This document shows positions 22,769-30,294 of a DNA stretch of 32,726 nucleotides, piece by piece (position 1 is the first letter of the stretch; the number at the start of each line of letters is the position of its first letter). Source of the stretch: Spirochaetaceae bacterium (GTDB lineage Bacteria; Spirochaetota; Spirochaetia; SZUA-6; Bin103); contig JAPOQV010000262.1 in assembly GCA_026710565.1 (NCBI GenBank), positions 1 to 32,726 on the forward strand. Reading direction: 5' to 3'. A program made the position numbers and the translations under genes. The notes beneath the pieces are model-generated. The model searched no databases. It had not been told where the DNA came from and worked only from the letters and a program-made list of their open reading frames with translations.

Positions 22769-23929
22769 CTACGAGACGAACAGGCGGTTGGGGCGGCACC
22801 AGCGCACGCGGGCCAGCAGCGTCTCGCCCTGGTAGCCGGCGGCGGGCAGGCACTCCCCGACGGTGACGATCGATTCGTGGGGAGAGACGGCCGCGGTGTG
22901 GAAGTTGCCCATCCGCGGCACGCCGTCCGGGTCGTTCACGCCGTCGCCCTTCAAGGGCAGGACGACCCGCTCGGTGTCGCGCCGCAGGCACAGCCGGTCG
23001 CGGTCCACCTCCGCGACCCAGAGCGGAGCGCGCCAGCGGAACACGTTGCGGTTCGCTTCCGTGCGGCGCGTGTAGACCAGGAAGAGCGCGTCGCCATGCG
23101 GCAGCCAGCGCTGTTGCGTGGTGGACATGACCAGCGGCTCGCCGTCTTCCCAGCACCACGGGCGCAGCGGCTCCCAGTGCAGGCCGTCGGCAGAGCTCGA
23201 CACGTAGCCGCGGTCGTCCTCGGCCCGTACGGTCAGGAAGAAGGTGTCGCCGATGCGCGTGACGCTCGGCTCCAGCAGGCCGCGCCGGACCGGCAGCTCG
23301 TGGTGCGATCCCTGCTCGGCCACGCGCAGCTCGGCGCCGTCGAACGCACAGCGCACCGTGCACACGTCGCGGTGGGTGCGCCCCAGGGGGCCGAAGGTCA
23401 GCGGCACGATCACGTCGCCGGCCCGCTCCCCGTCGCGGTGGTCCAGGGTCACCCGCTGCGAGCAGTTGCTGGTGTACATCGCGGAGGCTCCCGGCTCGTC
23501 CCACGGCATCCGCCTGCGCCCGCTCCAGCGGCCGGTCGCCGGGTCCAGGACCGAGTAGACGACGTGGCGCTCCCGGTCGGCCATCGTCAGCACGTCGTCG
23601 CGGTAGTAGACGTTGAACGCCAGCAGCAGCACGGTGCCGGTGGGCGCGTGGTACTCGGGCACCGCGTCGCAGACGCCGTCCTCGATACCGTCGTCGCGTA
23701 CGCGGCGGCCGAGCTCGGGAATGGGCTCCGGGTCGCTCCAGGAGCGGCCGCCGTCCGTGGACGTCATCCAGTGGACGTGGCCGAACACGTCCGACCCGGA
23801 GATGCTCTGCCCGGTCATCACGAGCTTCGTGCCGCCGGCGTGCGGCACCGGGCACGCGCGCGGATGGAACCACAGCCGACCGCCGTCGTATGTGCTGGAG
23901 ATGACCTCGGTCGAGATGGAATCGATCAC
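22769..23929 (-). CDS. Sialidase-fold (BNR) protein
   Basis: This protein of about 386 residues has a six-bladed beta-propeller pattern. One clear Asp-box is STDGGRSW, and a second, SSADGLHW, is degenerate; repeated strands include VVYSVLDPATGRWSGRR and PSVTRIGDTFFLTVRAED. Arg residues that could form the carboxylate-binding triad are present (for example FHPRACPVP and TRRTEANRN), but I cannot confirm the triad. The start is chosen at GTG 23929, which overlaps the stop of the upstream dehydrogenase as GTGA (4 nt); the open frame beyond that is antisense to, and inside, the dehydrogenase gene. There is no signal peptide, so this form would be cytoplasmic, acting on imported oligosaccharides. 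True sialidase activity is not established; many propellers of this type act on other sugars. Confidence 0.75.
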   Translation of the reverse strand: MIDSISTEVISSTYDGGRLWFHPRACPVPHAGGTKLVMTGQSISGSDVFGHVHWMTSTDGGRSWSDPEPIPELGRRVRDDGIEDGVCDAVPEYHAPTGTVLLLAFNVYYRDDVLTMADRERHVVYSVLDPATGRWSGRRRMPWDEPGASAMYTSNCSQRVTLDHRDGERAGDVIVPLTFGPLGRTHRDVCTVRCAFDGAELRVAEQGSHHELPVRRGLLEPSVTRIGDTFFLTVRAEDDRGYVSSSADGLHWEPLRPWCWEDGEPLVMSTTQQRWLPHGDALFLVYTRRTEANRNVFRWRAPLWVAEVDRDRLCLRRDTERVVLPLKGDGVNDPDGVPRMGNFHTAAVSPHESIVTVGECLPAAGYQGETLLARVRWCRPNRLFVS

Positions 23930-24957
23930 GTTGGCGTCCCGCGGGGACGGATGACGTTGAGCAGCGGCTCGCCCGCGCCGAAGCGGCGCAGATTCTCGGC
24001 GACCATGTTGCGGATCTCCGCCTGGAAAAACGGCGACTCGGGCGAGCAGTGCGGAGACAGCAGCAGGTTCGGAGCGTCGCGCAGCGGGTCGTCGGCCGGC
24101 AGCGGCTCCGTCGCGAACACGTCGAGCGCGGCGCCGCCGATGTCGCCGGCGGACAGGGCGGCGGCAAGCGCCGCTTCGTCCACCAGGCCGCCGCGGGCCA
24201 TGTTGATCAGCACCGAGTCCGGCGTGCATCGCTGCAGGAATCCGGCGTCGACCAGTCGATCCGTCTGGCCGTCCAGCCGAAGGGCCAGCACGATGAAGTC
24301 CATCTCGCCCAGCGCGTCGGGGAGGGCATCCCAGCCGACCCAGCGGGCCGGAAACTCGCCCTCGGGATCGCCGGTGCCGGGCGTCCGGTAGGTGAGTTGC
24401 TGCCGCTTGCCCGCGCGGCCGAGCGTCGCCACCACCGGCATGCCGAGCAGGTGGCAGAGCCGTCCCACCTGCCGGCCGATCGCCCCGTAGCCCAGGATGC
24501 CGACCGTCCTTCCGTGCAGGACCGACGCGGACATCTCGGCCGCCCGGTCGCGGTGCCAGGTGCGGGCCATCTCGTGCGCCAGGATGCGCCGGAACCGGTG
24601 CGCGAAGAAGAGCATCGCGCCCAGCGTCCACTCCGCGATCGGCACGGAGGCCGGACCGCTGCCGTGACAGACCTCCACGCCGGGGGCCGACACCAACGGG
24701 TCGGGCAGGTTCTCGTGCCCGGCGTTGAGCGTCTGCACCCAGCGCAGGCGCGGCGCATGCTCCGGCTCAGGCAGCCACGAGTTGCTGATCAGCCCGTCGA
24801 TGTCGGGCAGCAGCCCGTCCGGCGGCGCGTCGCCGAAGGTGCGCAGCTCGACACCGGCCGGGATGCCGCCGAGCGCGTCGCGCAGAGCCTCCGCGGTGAT
24901 CTGGTTGTGCGGGTCGACCAGGGCGACCAGGCGAGGGGAGTGATGAGGTTCGGACAC
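23926..24957 (-). CDS. D-2-hydroxyacid dehydrogenase
   Basis: This NAD(P)-dependent enzyme of the D-isomer 2-hydroxyacid family reduces 2-ketoacids or oxidises 2-hydroxyacids; it has 343 residues. The Rossmann motif is G156-Y-G158-A-I-G161. The catalytic triad is intact: R255 (INMARGG), E284 (FATEPLP) and H303 (SPHCS). An insertion of about 15 residues (190-205) sits in the nucleotide-binding domain. The gene is first in the operon dehydrogenase, sialidase-fold protein, MDR dehydrogenase, tam. It starts with GTG 24957, 45 nt from the divergent enolase-family gene. Likely role (inference): glyoxylate/hydroxypyruvate-like or sugar-acid 2-keto reduction. It is distinct from the relic at 19859-19951. 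Confidence 0.9.
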   Translation of the reverse strand: MSEPHHSPRLVALVDPHNQITAEALRDALGGIPAGVELRTFGDAPPDGLLPDIDGLISNSWLPEPEHAPRLRWVQTLNAGHENLPDPLVSAPGVEVCHGSGPASVPIAEWTLGAMLFFAHRFRRILAHEMARTWHRDRAAEMSASVLHGRTVGILGYGAIGRQVGRLCHLLGMPVVATLGRAGKRQQLTYRTPGTGDPEGEFPARWVGWDALPDALGEMDFIVLALRLDGQTDRLVDAGFLQRCTPDSVLINMARGGLVDEAALAAALSAGDIGGAALDVFATEPLPADDPLRDAPNLLLSPHCSPESPFFQAEIRNMVAENLRRFGAGEPLLNVIRPRGTPT

Positions 24958-24989
24958 GCCCCGGTTATCGCCTCACCGGCGGCGTGCTG

Positions 24990-24995
24990 TAAAGT
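24990..24995 (+). promoter_or_regulatory. -10-like element in a compact divergent promoter
   Basis: TAAAGT ends 7 nt before ATG 25003, with no ribosome-binding site, again leaderless. The whole divergent region (24958-25002) is only 45 nt, so both transcripts must start next to their genes. On the minus strand GATAAC ends 6 nt before GTG 24957 and is only a weak match to a -10. Confidence 0.45.
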
Positions 24996-25002
24996 CGGCG
25001 CG

Positions 25003-26109
25003 ATGGCACAGGCAGAAGACGCGATACAGCGCCTCCAGGTGGACGCGCTCGAAGGGGGCGAGATCCTCATCCGCGTGCACACCGGCGGCGGGGTGATCGG
25101 CATCGGCGCCTTCCGTGCCCACCCGAGCGTCGGCGTCGCGGTCGTCCGCGACCTGCTGGCGCCGGACGTGGTGGGCATGAGCGTGCACGCGCCGGCCGTC
25201 CTCTGGGATCGGCTGTTCTACCGCCATGGCCGCACCGGAGCGCACATCCAGGCGATCGCCGCCGTCGACATCGCCTGCTGGGACGCGCTGGGCAAGACGC
25301 TCGGCCGGCCGGTGTACGACCTCTGGGGCGGCGCCGCGCGCACGACGCTGCCGCTCTACTGGAGTCAGGGGCTCGGCAGCCGCAAGACGCCGCAGGAGAT
25401 GCTGGCCGACGTGCGGCGCGGCCACGAGATGGGCTTCCGTGCCTACAAGATCCGCATGGACTGGGGGCCGACCGTGCTGGACGCCGATCCGGCCGCGGAC
25501 ATGGAGCGCTACCGCGCGTGCCGGGACTTCCTTCCGGACGACTGCACGCTCAGCTTCGACTGCAACTGGGGCTACACCGTCAGCACCGCCATCCGCCAGG
25601 GCGAGATCCTGCAGGACCTGGGGGCATTCCACTACGAGGAGCCGCTGCCGCACGTCAATCTGCCGGGCTACCGGCAGGTGGGCGACGCCCCGTCGATCCC
25701 GGGGTCGTGCGGCGAGCTGGAGGCGACCCGCTGGCGCTTCCGCGACCTGATCCTGCTGGCGAATCCCGACATCCTGCAGCCCGATATCCTCAACGCTGGC
25801 GGACCGACCGAGGTGCGGCGCATCTTCGACCTGGCGGACGCGCACAACAAGCCGCTCATGCCGCACAGCCCGGCGATCGGCATCCGCTCGTTCGCCAGCC
25901 TGCACCTGTTCGCGACGGGCATCGGCAACACGCTCCCGCACGAGTTCTCGGACGAGGAGTTGGCCGACCGCAACCTGCAGCGCGCGCAGGAGCTCTATAA
26001 CGAGCCGGTGCTGCCGGTGGACGGCGCCATCACCCTCAGCGACGCCCCCGGCTTCGGCCTGACCCTCAACGAATCGGTGCTGCAGAAACGAATCACCATA
26101 GGTGGATGA
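25003..26109 (+). CDS. Mandelate-racemase-type enolase-superfamily enzyme
   Basis: The 368-residue protein has the capping domain and TIM barrel of the mandelate racemase/dehydratase group. Key residues: K149-x-R151 (AYKIRMD) on strand two, D186 and N188 (SFDCNWG), E212-E213 (YEEP) and E238 (CGELEA) for Mg2+, and the D261/H288 dyad (PDILNAGG; MPHSPAIG). K-x-R in place of K-x-K plus a His-Asp dyad is seen in sugar-acid dehydratases of this superfamily, so dehydration of an aldonic or uronic-type acid is the best guess. The N-terminus (MAQAEDAIQRLQVDAL) lacks the first strand usual in the family, but the leaderless -10 supports ATG 25003; the frame is open far upstream, inside the antisense gene. 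It is coupled to the next enolase-family gene with a 1-nt gap. Confidence 0.85.
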   Translation: MAQAEDAIQRLQVDALEGGEILIRVHTGGGVIGIGAFRAHPSVGVAVVRDLLAPDVVGMSVHAPAVLWDRLFYRHGRTGAHIQAIAAVDIACWDALGKTLGRPVYDLWGGAARTTLPLYWSQGLGSRKTPQEMLADVRRGHEMGFRAYKIRMDWGPTVLDADPAADMERYRACRDFLPDDCTLSFDCNWGYTVSTAIRQGEILQDLGAFHYEEPLPHVNLPGYRQVGDAPSIPGSCGELEATRWRFRDLILLANPDILQPDILNAGGPTEVRRIFDLADAHNKPLMPHSPAIGIRSFASLHLFATGIGNTLPHEFSDEELADRNLQRAQELYNEPVLPVDGAITLSDAPGFGLTLNESVLQKRITIGG

Positions 26110-26110
26110 G

Positions 26111-27271
26111 ATGAAGATCACGGACATCAAGCTGATCACGCTGGAACTGCCGGAGGGAGGCGGCGCGGAGCGCATCCCGCAGCTCGTGCAGGTGCCCGGC
26201 CTGCACCGCATCCAGTACCGGGCGGGCGTGAACCCGGAGCGCGAGCCGATCATGACCGCCCCCGCGAAGCCGCGCGAGCACGTCGTGGAGGTGCGCACGG
26301 ACGAAGGCATCACCGGCCGCGTGCCGGCCTCGACCATGGACGCGTACCACGTCGACCTGGTGCGCTCGATGGCCATCGGCGAGGACCCGCTGCACCGCGA
26401 GCGGCTCTACCAGATGTTCCACAAGGGGACCCGCTGGGTGTACCAGAAGCCGGGTTGGTTCGGGGACTTCGACAACTGCCTGTGGGACATCGCCGGCAAG
26501 GCGGCCGGGCTGCCCGTGCACGCCCTGATCGGCCGGGTGCGCGAGCGCTTCCCCTGCTATCTGACCGGCGGCGACATGGACCGCAACGGCTACTTCGAGC
26601 ACATCGACGCCGCCCGCGAGATGGGGATCGGCGCCTACAAGTTCCACACCTACAAGGGCGGCAAGGCCGACATTCCGCTGTTCGAGGAAGTGCGCGAGGC
26701 GGTCGGGCCGGACTTCGACCTGATCAACGACCCGGTCTGCTCATACGACCTGCGCGAGGCGATCGAGGTCGGCCGCGTGATGGAGGAGCTGGGATTCGTC
26801 TGGCTGGAGGAGCCGTTCCACGAGCAGAAGATGCACCGCTACCAGGAGCTGTGCGGCGCGCTCGAAATGCCGGTGATGGCCAACGAGATGCTCATGCACG
26901 ACATCGGCATCTCCACCCAGTGGCTCATGCACGGCGCCACCGACCTGTTGCGCGCCAACGCCCGCCACGGCACCACGCTGGTGCTGAAGATGGCGCACTT
27001 CGCCGAGCTGTACGACACCACCATCGAGATGAACGCGGCCGGCGGCGTGTACGGCCACATCCACGCCACGCTCGGTTGCTGCATCGACAACACCAGCTAC
27101 TACGAGTACATGAGCTACGCGCCGGACACACTCCGCAAGCAGGGCGAGCCGTGGGGAATGGTGAACGCCCCCGTCATCGAGGACGGCCACCTGGCACCGA
27201 CCGACCTGCCCGGATGGGGTGCCGAGTGGGACGAGGAGCGCTTTCAGTCGTTGGTGGCGGCCGAGCGGTAA
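26111..27271 (+). CDS. Second mandelate-racemase-type enolase-superfamily enzyme
   Basis: This 386-residue paralogue is diverged from the preceding gene product. It has an N-terminal strand MKITDIKLITLELP, K177-x-H179 (AYKFHTYKG), D207 (LINDPVCSYD), E233 (WLEEPF) and E259 (MANEML) as Mg2+ ligands. No clear His-Asp dyad like that of the first protein is apparent; H in YGHIHATLG (C-terminal strands) is a candidate base. K-x-H on strand two differs from both other enolase-family genes here, so the three are not redundant. The ATG at 26111 overlaps no coding sequence but sits 1 nt after the previous stop; a GTG at 26102 in the same frame is the alternative. The two products probably act on related acids or form a heteromeric enzyme; that is inference. 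Confidence 0.85.
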   Translation: MKITDIKLITLELPEGGGAERIPQLVQVPGLHRIQYRAGVNPEREPIMTAPAKPREHVVEVRTDEGITGRVPASTMDAYHVDLVRSMAIGEDPLHRERLYQMFHKGTRWVYQKPGWFGDFDNCLWDIAGKAAGLPVHALIGRVRERFPCYLTGGDMDRNGYFEHIDAAREMGIGAYKFHTYKGGKADIPLFEEVREAVGPDFDLINDPVCSYDLREAIEVGRVMEELGFVWLEEPFHEQKMHRYQELCGALEMPVMANEMLMHDIGISTQWLMHGATDLLRANARHGTTLVLKMAHFAELYDTTIEMNAAGGVYGHIHATLGCCIDNTSYYEYMSYAPDTLRKQGEPWGMVNAPVIEDGHLAPTDLPGWGAEWDEERFQSLVAAER

Positions 27272-27589
27272 CGGTTCGGGCGGCTCAACTCTGGATCAGG
27301 AGGCCGTGGGCCAGGCGCCGCCGACGCTCCCGAGATGACGTTCGAGTGTCTGGAATCGATCGGACGTTGGGTCCGGATTGGTCGGCGATCCGGCCTCGTC
27401 GAGGTAGAGGCAGCCGACGTCCTGGTTGGGGAAGCCGATTCACCAGCGCGCCCGCGCCCGGTCCAGCGCCTGCAGCTCGCTTACCGGCATAGCTTGGCGG
27501 CGCGGAGGTTCCCTTCCCGTCCGCCGTTCTTGCGCAGGCCGTGCACCGCGCACCACACGTTCGAGCTCCGCATACGGCGCATTTCACCG
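27272..27589. other. Non-coding spacer with a disrupted minus-strand frame
   Basis: This 318-nt spacer lies between convergent genes and holds no intact gene. On the minus strand, 27490-27296 reads MPVSELQALDRARARW, a TGA at 27442-27440, and then IGFPNQDVGCLYLDEAGSP and DRFQTLERHLGSVGGAW before a final TGA. The second part looks protein-like, so this may be a decayed small gene. Just upstream (minus, 27580-27490) another frame contains HGLRKNGGREGNLRAAKL, also with no gene around it. No terminator is obvious. Confidence 0.35.
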
Positions 27590-28726
27590 TCAGGTGCCCG
27601 CGACCGTCTCCTCGGCCAGCCAGTCGACGACCGTGCGCAGGGCGGCGGCGGAGTCGGCACCGGCGGCCTGCGCTTCCTTCCAGATCGCCAACTGGCGGTG
27701 GGCGCTGGTCCCGTCGGCGAGGATGCCGCGGGCGCGCTCCACCTCGGCCGTGCAGCCGAAGTGGTCGGCGTCTTCGGCGATCAGGCCGAGCAGTTCCGAG
27801 AGCAGCTTCCCGAACGGGACGACCTCGCCTATGCCGAAGTCGACCATGCCGCGATCGCTGCCGTACCGCTGCGCCAGCCACCGGTTCTCGTTGACCAGGA
27901 GGCGCGAGTGGATGCGCCAGCTCTGGTTGTTGCGCCGCAGCCGGTAGAGCAGGCGGCACAGGCAGCGGAACAGTGCGGCCAGGCACAACGCGTCCTCCAG
28001 GCGCGTGCACAGGTCGGTGACGCGCATCTCCAGCGTGGGAAAGCGCGCGCTGGGGCGGATGTCCCACCACAGCTTGGATGCGTCCTCGATCAGGCCGGCG
28101 CTCACCAGGGTGGCGACCGTCCGATCGTACTCGCCGGCGCTCTGGAAGGGGTCGGGGAGCCCGGCGCGCGGCAACTCGTCCAGGACCGAGAGCCGGTAGG
28201 ACATCAGGCCCGAGTCCGCACCATCCCAGAAGGGGGATGAGGTCGACAGCGCCAGCAGGTGGGGGAGGAAGTAGACGGCCTGGTTCATCAGGTCGATGCG
28301 CAGCTCCGGGTCCTCGATGGCGGCGTGCACGTGCATGCCGCAGGTCAGCAGGCGCTGCGCGACCAGGCGCAGGTCCTCGGCGATCTGCGAGTAGCGGGCG
28401 GCGGCGGTGTGCTTCTGGTCCTGCCAGCGCCCGAAGGGGTGGGTGGAGGCGGCGATGAGCGCGCAGTCGAAGCGGCCGACGACGCGCTCGACGGTGCCGC
28501 GCAGGTCGGCGAGTTGCGTGCGCGCCTCGCCCGGGTCGTGGCAGACGCCGGTGGCGACCTCGATCTGAGAGCGCAGGAACTCGGGGCCGACCGAGTTGCC
28601 GAGAGCCGAGTGGCACTCCTCCATCATCTCGGGCCGCGGGTCGATGGCCAGATCGCGGGTGCGGAGGTCGATGAGGAGGTATTCCTCCTCGATGCCGAAC
28701 GTGAAGCTGGGTTCTGAGAAATTCAT
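27590..28726 (-). CDS. YbdK-type carboxylate-amine ligase (GCS2 family)
   Basis: The enzyme has 378 residues and belongs to the ATP-dependent glutamate-cysteine-ligase-2 family. Recognised segments are the opening FTFGIEEEYLLID, SQIEVATGVC, STHPFGRWQDQKH, CGMHVHAAI, SSPFWDGADSGLMSYR and ENRWLAQRYGSDRGMVDF, all well kept, with the nucleotide/metal-binding Glu cluster in GIEEE. E. coli YbdK has weak gamma-glutamylcysteine synthetase activity; the natural substrate of most members is not known. I chose ATG 28726 because MNFSEPSFTFGIEEE is the usual N-terminus; a longer frame to 28816 crosses the divergent promoter. It is divergent from the sialidase-fold gene with a 32-nt spacer. It is a single gene, and no glutathione synthetase neighbour is seen. 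Confidence 0.9.
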   Translation of the reverse strand: MNFSEPSFTFGIEEEYLLIDLRTRDLAIDPRPEMMEECHSALGNSVGPEFLRSQIEVATGVCHDPGEARTQLADLRGTVERVVGRFDCALIAASTHPFGRWQDQKHTAAARYSQIAEDLRLVAQRLLTCGMHVHAAIEDPELRIDLMNQAVYFLPHLLALSTSSPFWDGADSGLMSYRLSVLDELPRAGLPDPFQSAGEYDRTVATLVSAGLIEDASKLWWDIRPSARFPTLEMRVTDLCTRLEDALCLAALFRCLCRLLYRLRRNNQSWRIHSRLLVNENRWLAQRYGSDRGMVDFGIGEVVPFGKLLSELLGLIAEDADHFGCTAEVERARGILADGTSAHRQLAIWKEAQAAGADSAAALRTVVDWLAEETVAGT

Positions 28727-28746
28727 CCGTGTGCGAGTGCCTTTGG

Positions 28747-28752
28747 TAGAAT
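28747..28752 (+). promoter_or_regulatory. -10-like element of a leaderless operon
   Basis: TAGAAT, preceded by TGG as in an extended -10, ends 6 nt before GTG 28759. No ribosome-binding site is present. Confidence 0.5.
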
Positions 28753-28758
28753 CATGCC

Positions 28759-30294
28759 GTGAGCGGACACGATTGGTCGATCGAGTCGCCCCTGCGCCCC
28801 CTGCGCGATGGGCCACCCACGCGGCCGGGGAGCGCGCATACGTGGGCGAGCGCGTGGCACCGCTGGCCGGGGATTGTCGATCGCGCGGAGGTCCGGGTGG
28901 AGGCCGAAATCGACCTGTTCGACAACAAGACGATCGAGACGGTGGTCGACGGATCGCAGCGGCCGTTCACGGATGCGGACGGCGTCCCGCACACCTGGTA
29001 CGGGCGGTGCATGATCGCCATCGTCGACGAGCGGCGCTGGATCATGGCGCTGCGCTCCGGCGTCTCCCACATAAGCTGGGGTGACCGCGACGCCATTCAC
29101 CTCGTCACCTCCACCGACGAGGGGAGGACCTGGAGCGATCTGGACCGCTGGTTCGACGGGTCGCCGATCCGGGGTATGCCGTACCAGGACGGCCACACGC
29201 ACTCGGAGCCCGGTCTGTACGCGATGCCGGACGGGGACCTCGTCCTGCAGTTCTGGCGCACCGGTTATACGTCAGGTACCCGGCAGTTGCGGTCCACCGA
29301 CGCCGGCAGGACGTGGCGGATGGATGCGGACCGCATCTGCGTCGAGGGCGTCGACGGGGCCGCGGGCGACCTGGCGCTCGGCACCGAGGACTGGTTCGTC
29401 GACCCGGAGCATCCCGCCGACGTCTACCTGGCGTTCCAGTACTTTCACTACCGTTCCACCTCCGGCACGCTGCTGGCCCGGTCGCGGGACGACGGGCGCC
29501 GTTACCGGTTCGTGAGCTGGATCGTTCCTCCGGCGCCGGAGAACGATCCGGGCGGGCGCGCGACGTTCGAGCCGGCGATCGAGTACGTCGGCGACCGCAC
29601 GATCGTCGCGGTGATGCGCGACGCGGCCCGGCGCGAACCCGGGAGCCCCGGCTGCACGTGGCAGGCGGTCAGCACCGACATGGGGGAGTCGTTCGCGCCG
29701 CCGGTGGACATCAGCGACCGGATCGACGGCGGTGTGGCCGGCGGGCTCTGGCAGCGCGCGCGCCTCTACCTGGAGAGCAACCCCAGCTTCCAGCACGGCA
29801 ACCGGCTCGACTTCGGGGCGGGGGAGGGGAGGCTGTGGGGCTTCGGCCTGCACAGCATCGGCGGCGGCTACACGCGCAAGCCGGTCGTCTACCACTCGCA
29901 TGACCATGGCCAGACCTGGCGCGGACCGGAGCTGCTGCACGGTCCCATGCATCCGGGGACCGACACCGGCTACGGCGACCTCAAGCGGCGCGTGGACGGC
30001 ACCTTCGTGGCCGCCACCTACTACGCGAACCGGGATTCAACCGTCGCGGATGTCGAGCAGTATACCTTCGGCGGCGAGCGCGCGCGGGTGATGGTGGAGG
30101 CGGACCGCGACGGCGACGGCATGCCGGACCTGGACTCCGGCTGGCGCGAGCTCCACGATGGGGAGAACGTGGTAACGGTGTCGGGGTTGCCGGCCGAGCG
30201 CTGGCGGCTGCGGCTGGCAGTGAGCGCCACCGAGACCTCCGGATGGCCGTCGATCGGCCGCGTCACGGTCACCCCGAGTCAATCAGATGGCTGA
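28759..30294 (+). CDS. Sialidase-fold (BNR) protein with four Asp-boxes
   Basis: The 511-residue beta-propeller protein has four Asp-box-like motifs in order: STDEGRTW, STDAGRTW, STDMGESF and SHDHGQTW. These turns mark the blades of the sialidase fold. A C-terminal beta-rich tail of about 90 residues (from DSTVADVEQYTFGG) follows the propeller and may be a carbohydrate-binding or structural add-on. No signal peptide is visible, so a cytoplasmic role on imported glycans is implied, unless export uses another route. Exo-sialidase activity is suggested by fold only. The GTG start is supported by the -10-like TAGAAT 6 nt upstream. The gene overlaps the IlvD/Edd gene by 8 nt and heads the operon that ends in a GH4 gene. 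It is not a close duplicate of the protein at 22769-23929. Confidence 0.8.
   Translation: MSGHDWSIESPLRPLRDGPPTRPGSAHTWASAWHRWPGIVDRAEVRVEAEIDLFDNKTIETVVDGSQRPFTDADGVPHTWYGRCMIAIVDERRWIMALRSGVSHISWGDRDAIHLVTSTDEGRTWSDLDRWFDGSPIRGMPYQDGHTHSEPGLYAMPDGDLVLQFWRTGYTSGTRQLRSTDAGRTWRMDADRICVEGVDGAAGDLALGTEDWFVDPEHPADVYLAFQYFHYRSTSGTLLARSRDDGRRYRFVSWIVPPAPENDPGGRATFEPAIEYVGDRTIVAVMRDAARREPGSPGCTWQAVSTDMGESFAPPVDISDRIDGGVAGGLWQRARLYLESNPSFQHGNRLDFGAGEGRLWGFGLHSIGGGYTRKPVVYHSHDHGQTWRGPELLHGPMHPGTDTGYGDLKRRVDGTFVAATYYANRDSTVADVEQYTFGGERARVMVEADRDGDGMPDLDSGWRELHDGENVVTVSGLPAERWRLRLAVSATETSGWPSIGRVTVTPSQSDG

Noticed and set aside
24049..25002. Long upstream extension of the enolase-family frame at 25003
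   Set aside because: It is antisense to the intact 2-hydroxyacid dehydrogenase gene and has no family similarity; the promoter lies at 24990.
27440..27442. Recoded TGA (Trp or selenocysteine) in the spacer frame
   Set aside because: No selenocysteine-insertion hairpin was recognised and all other genes here use TGA as stop.
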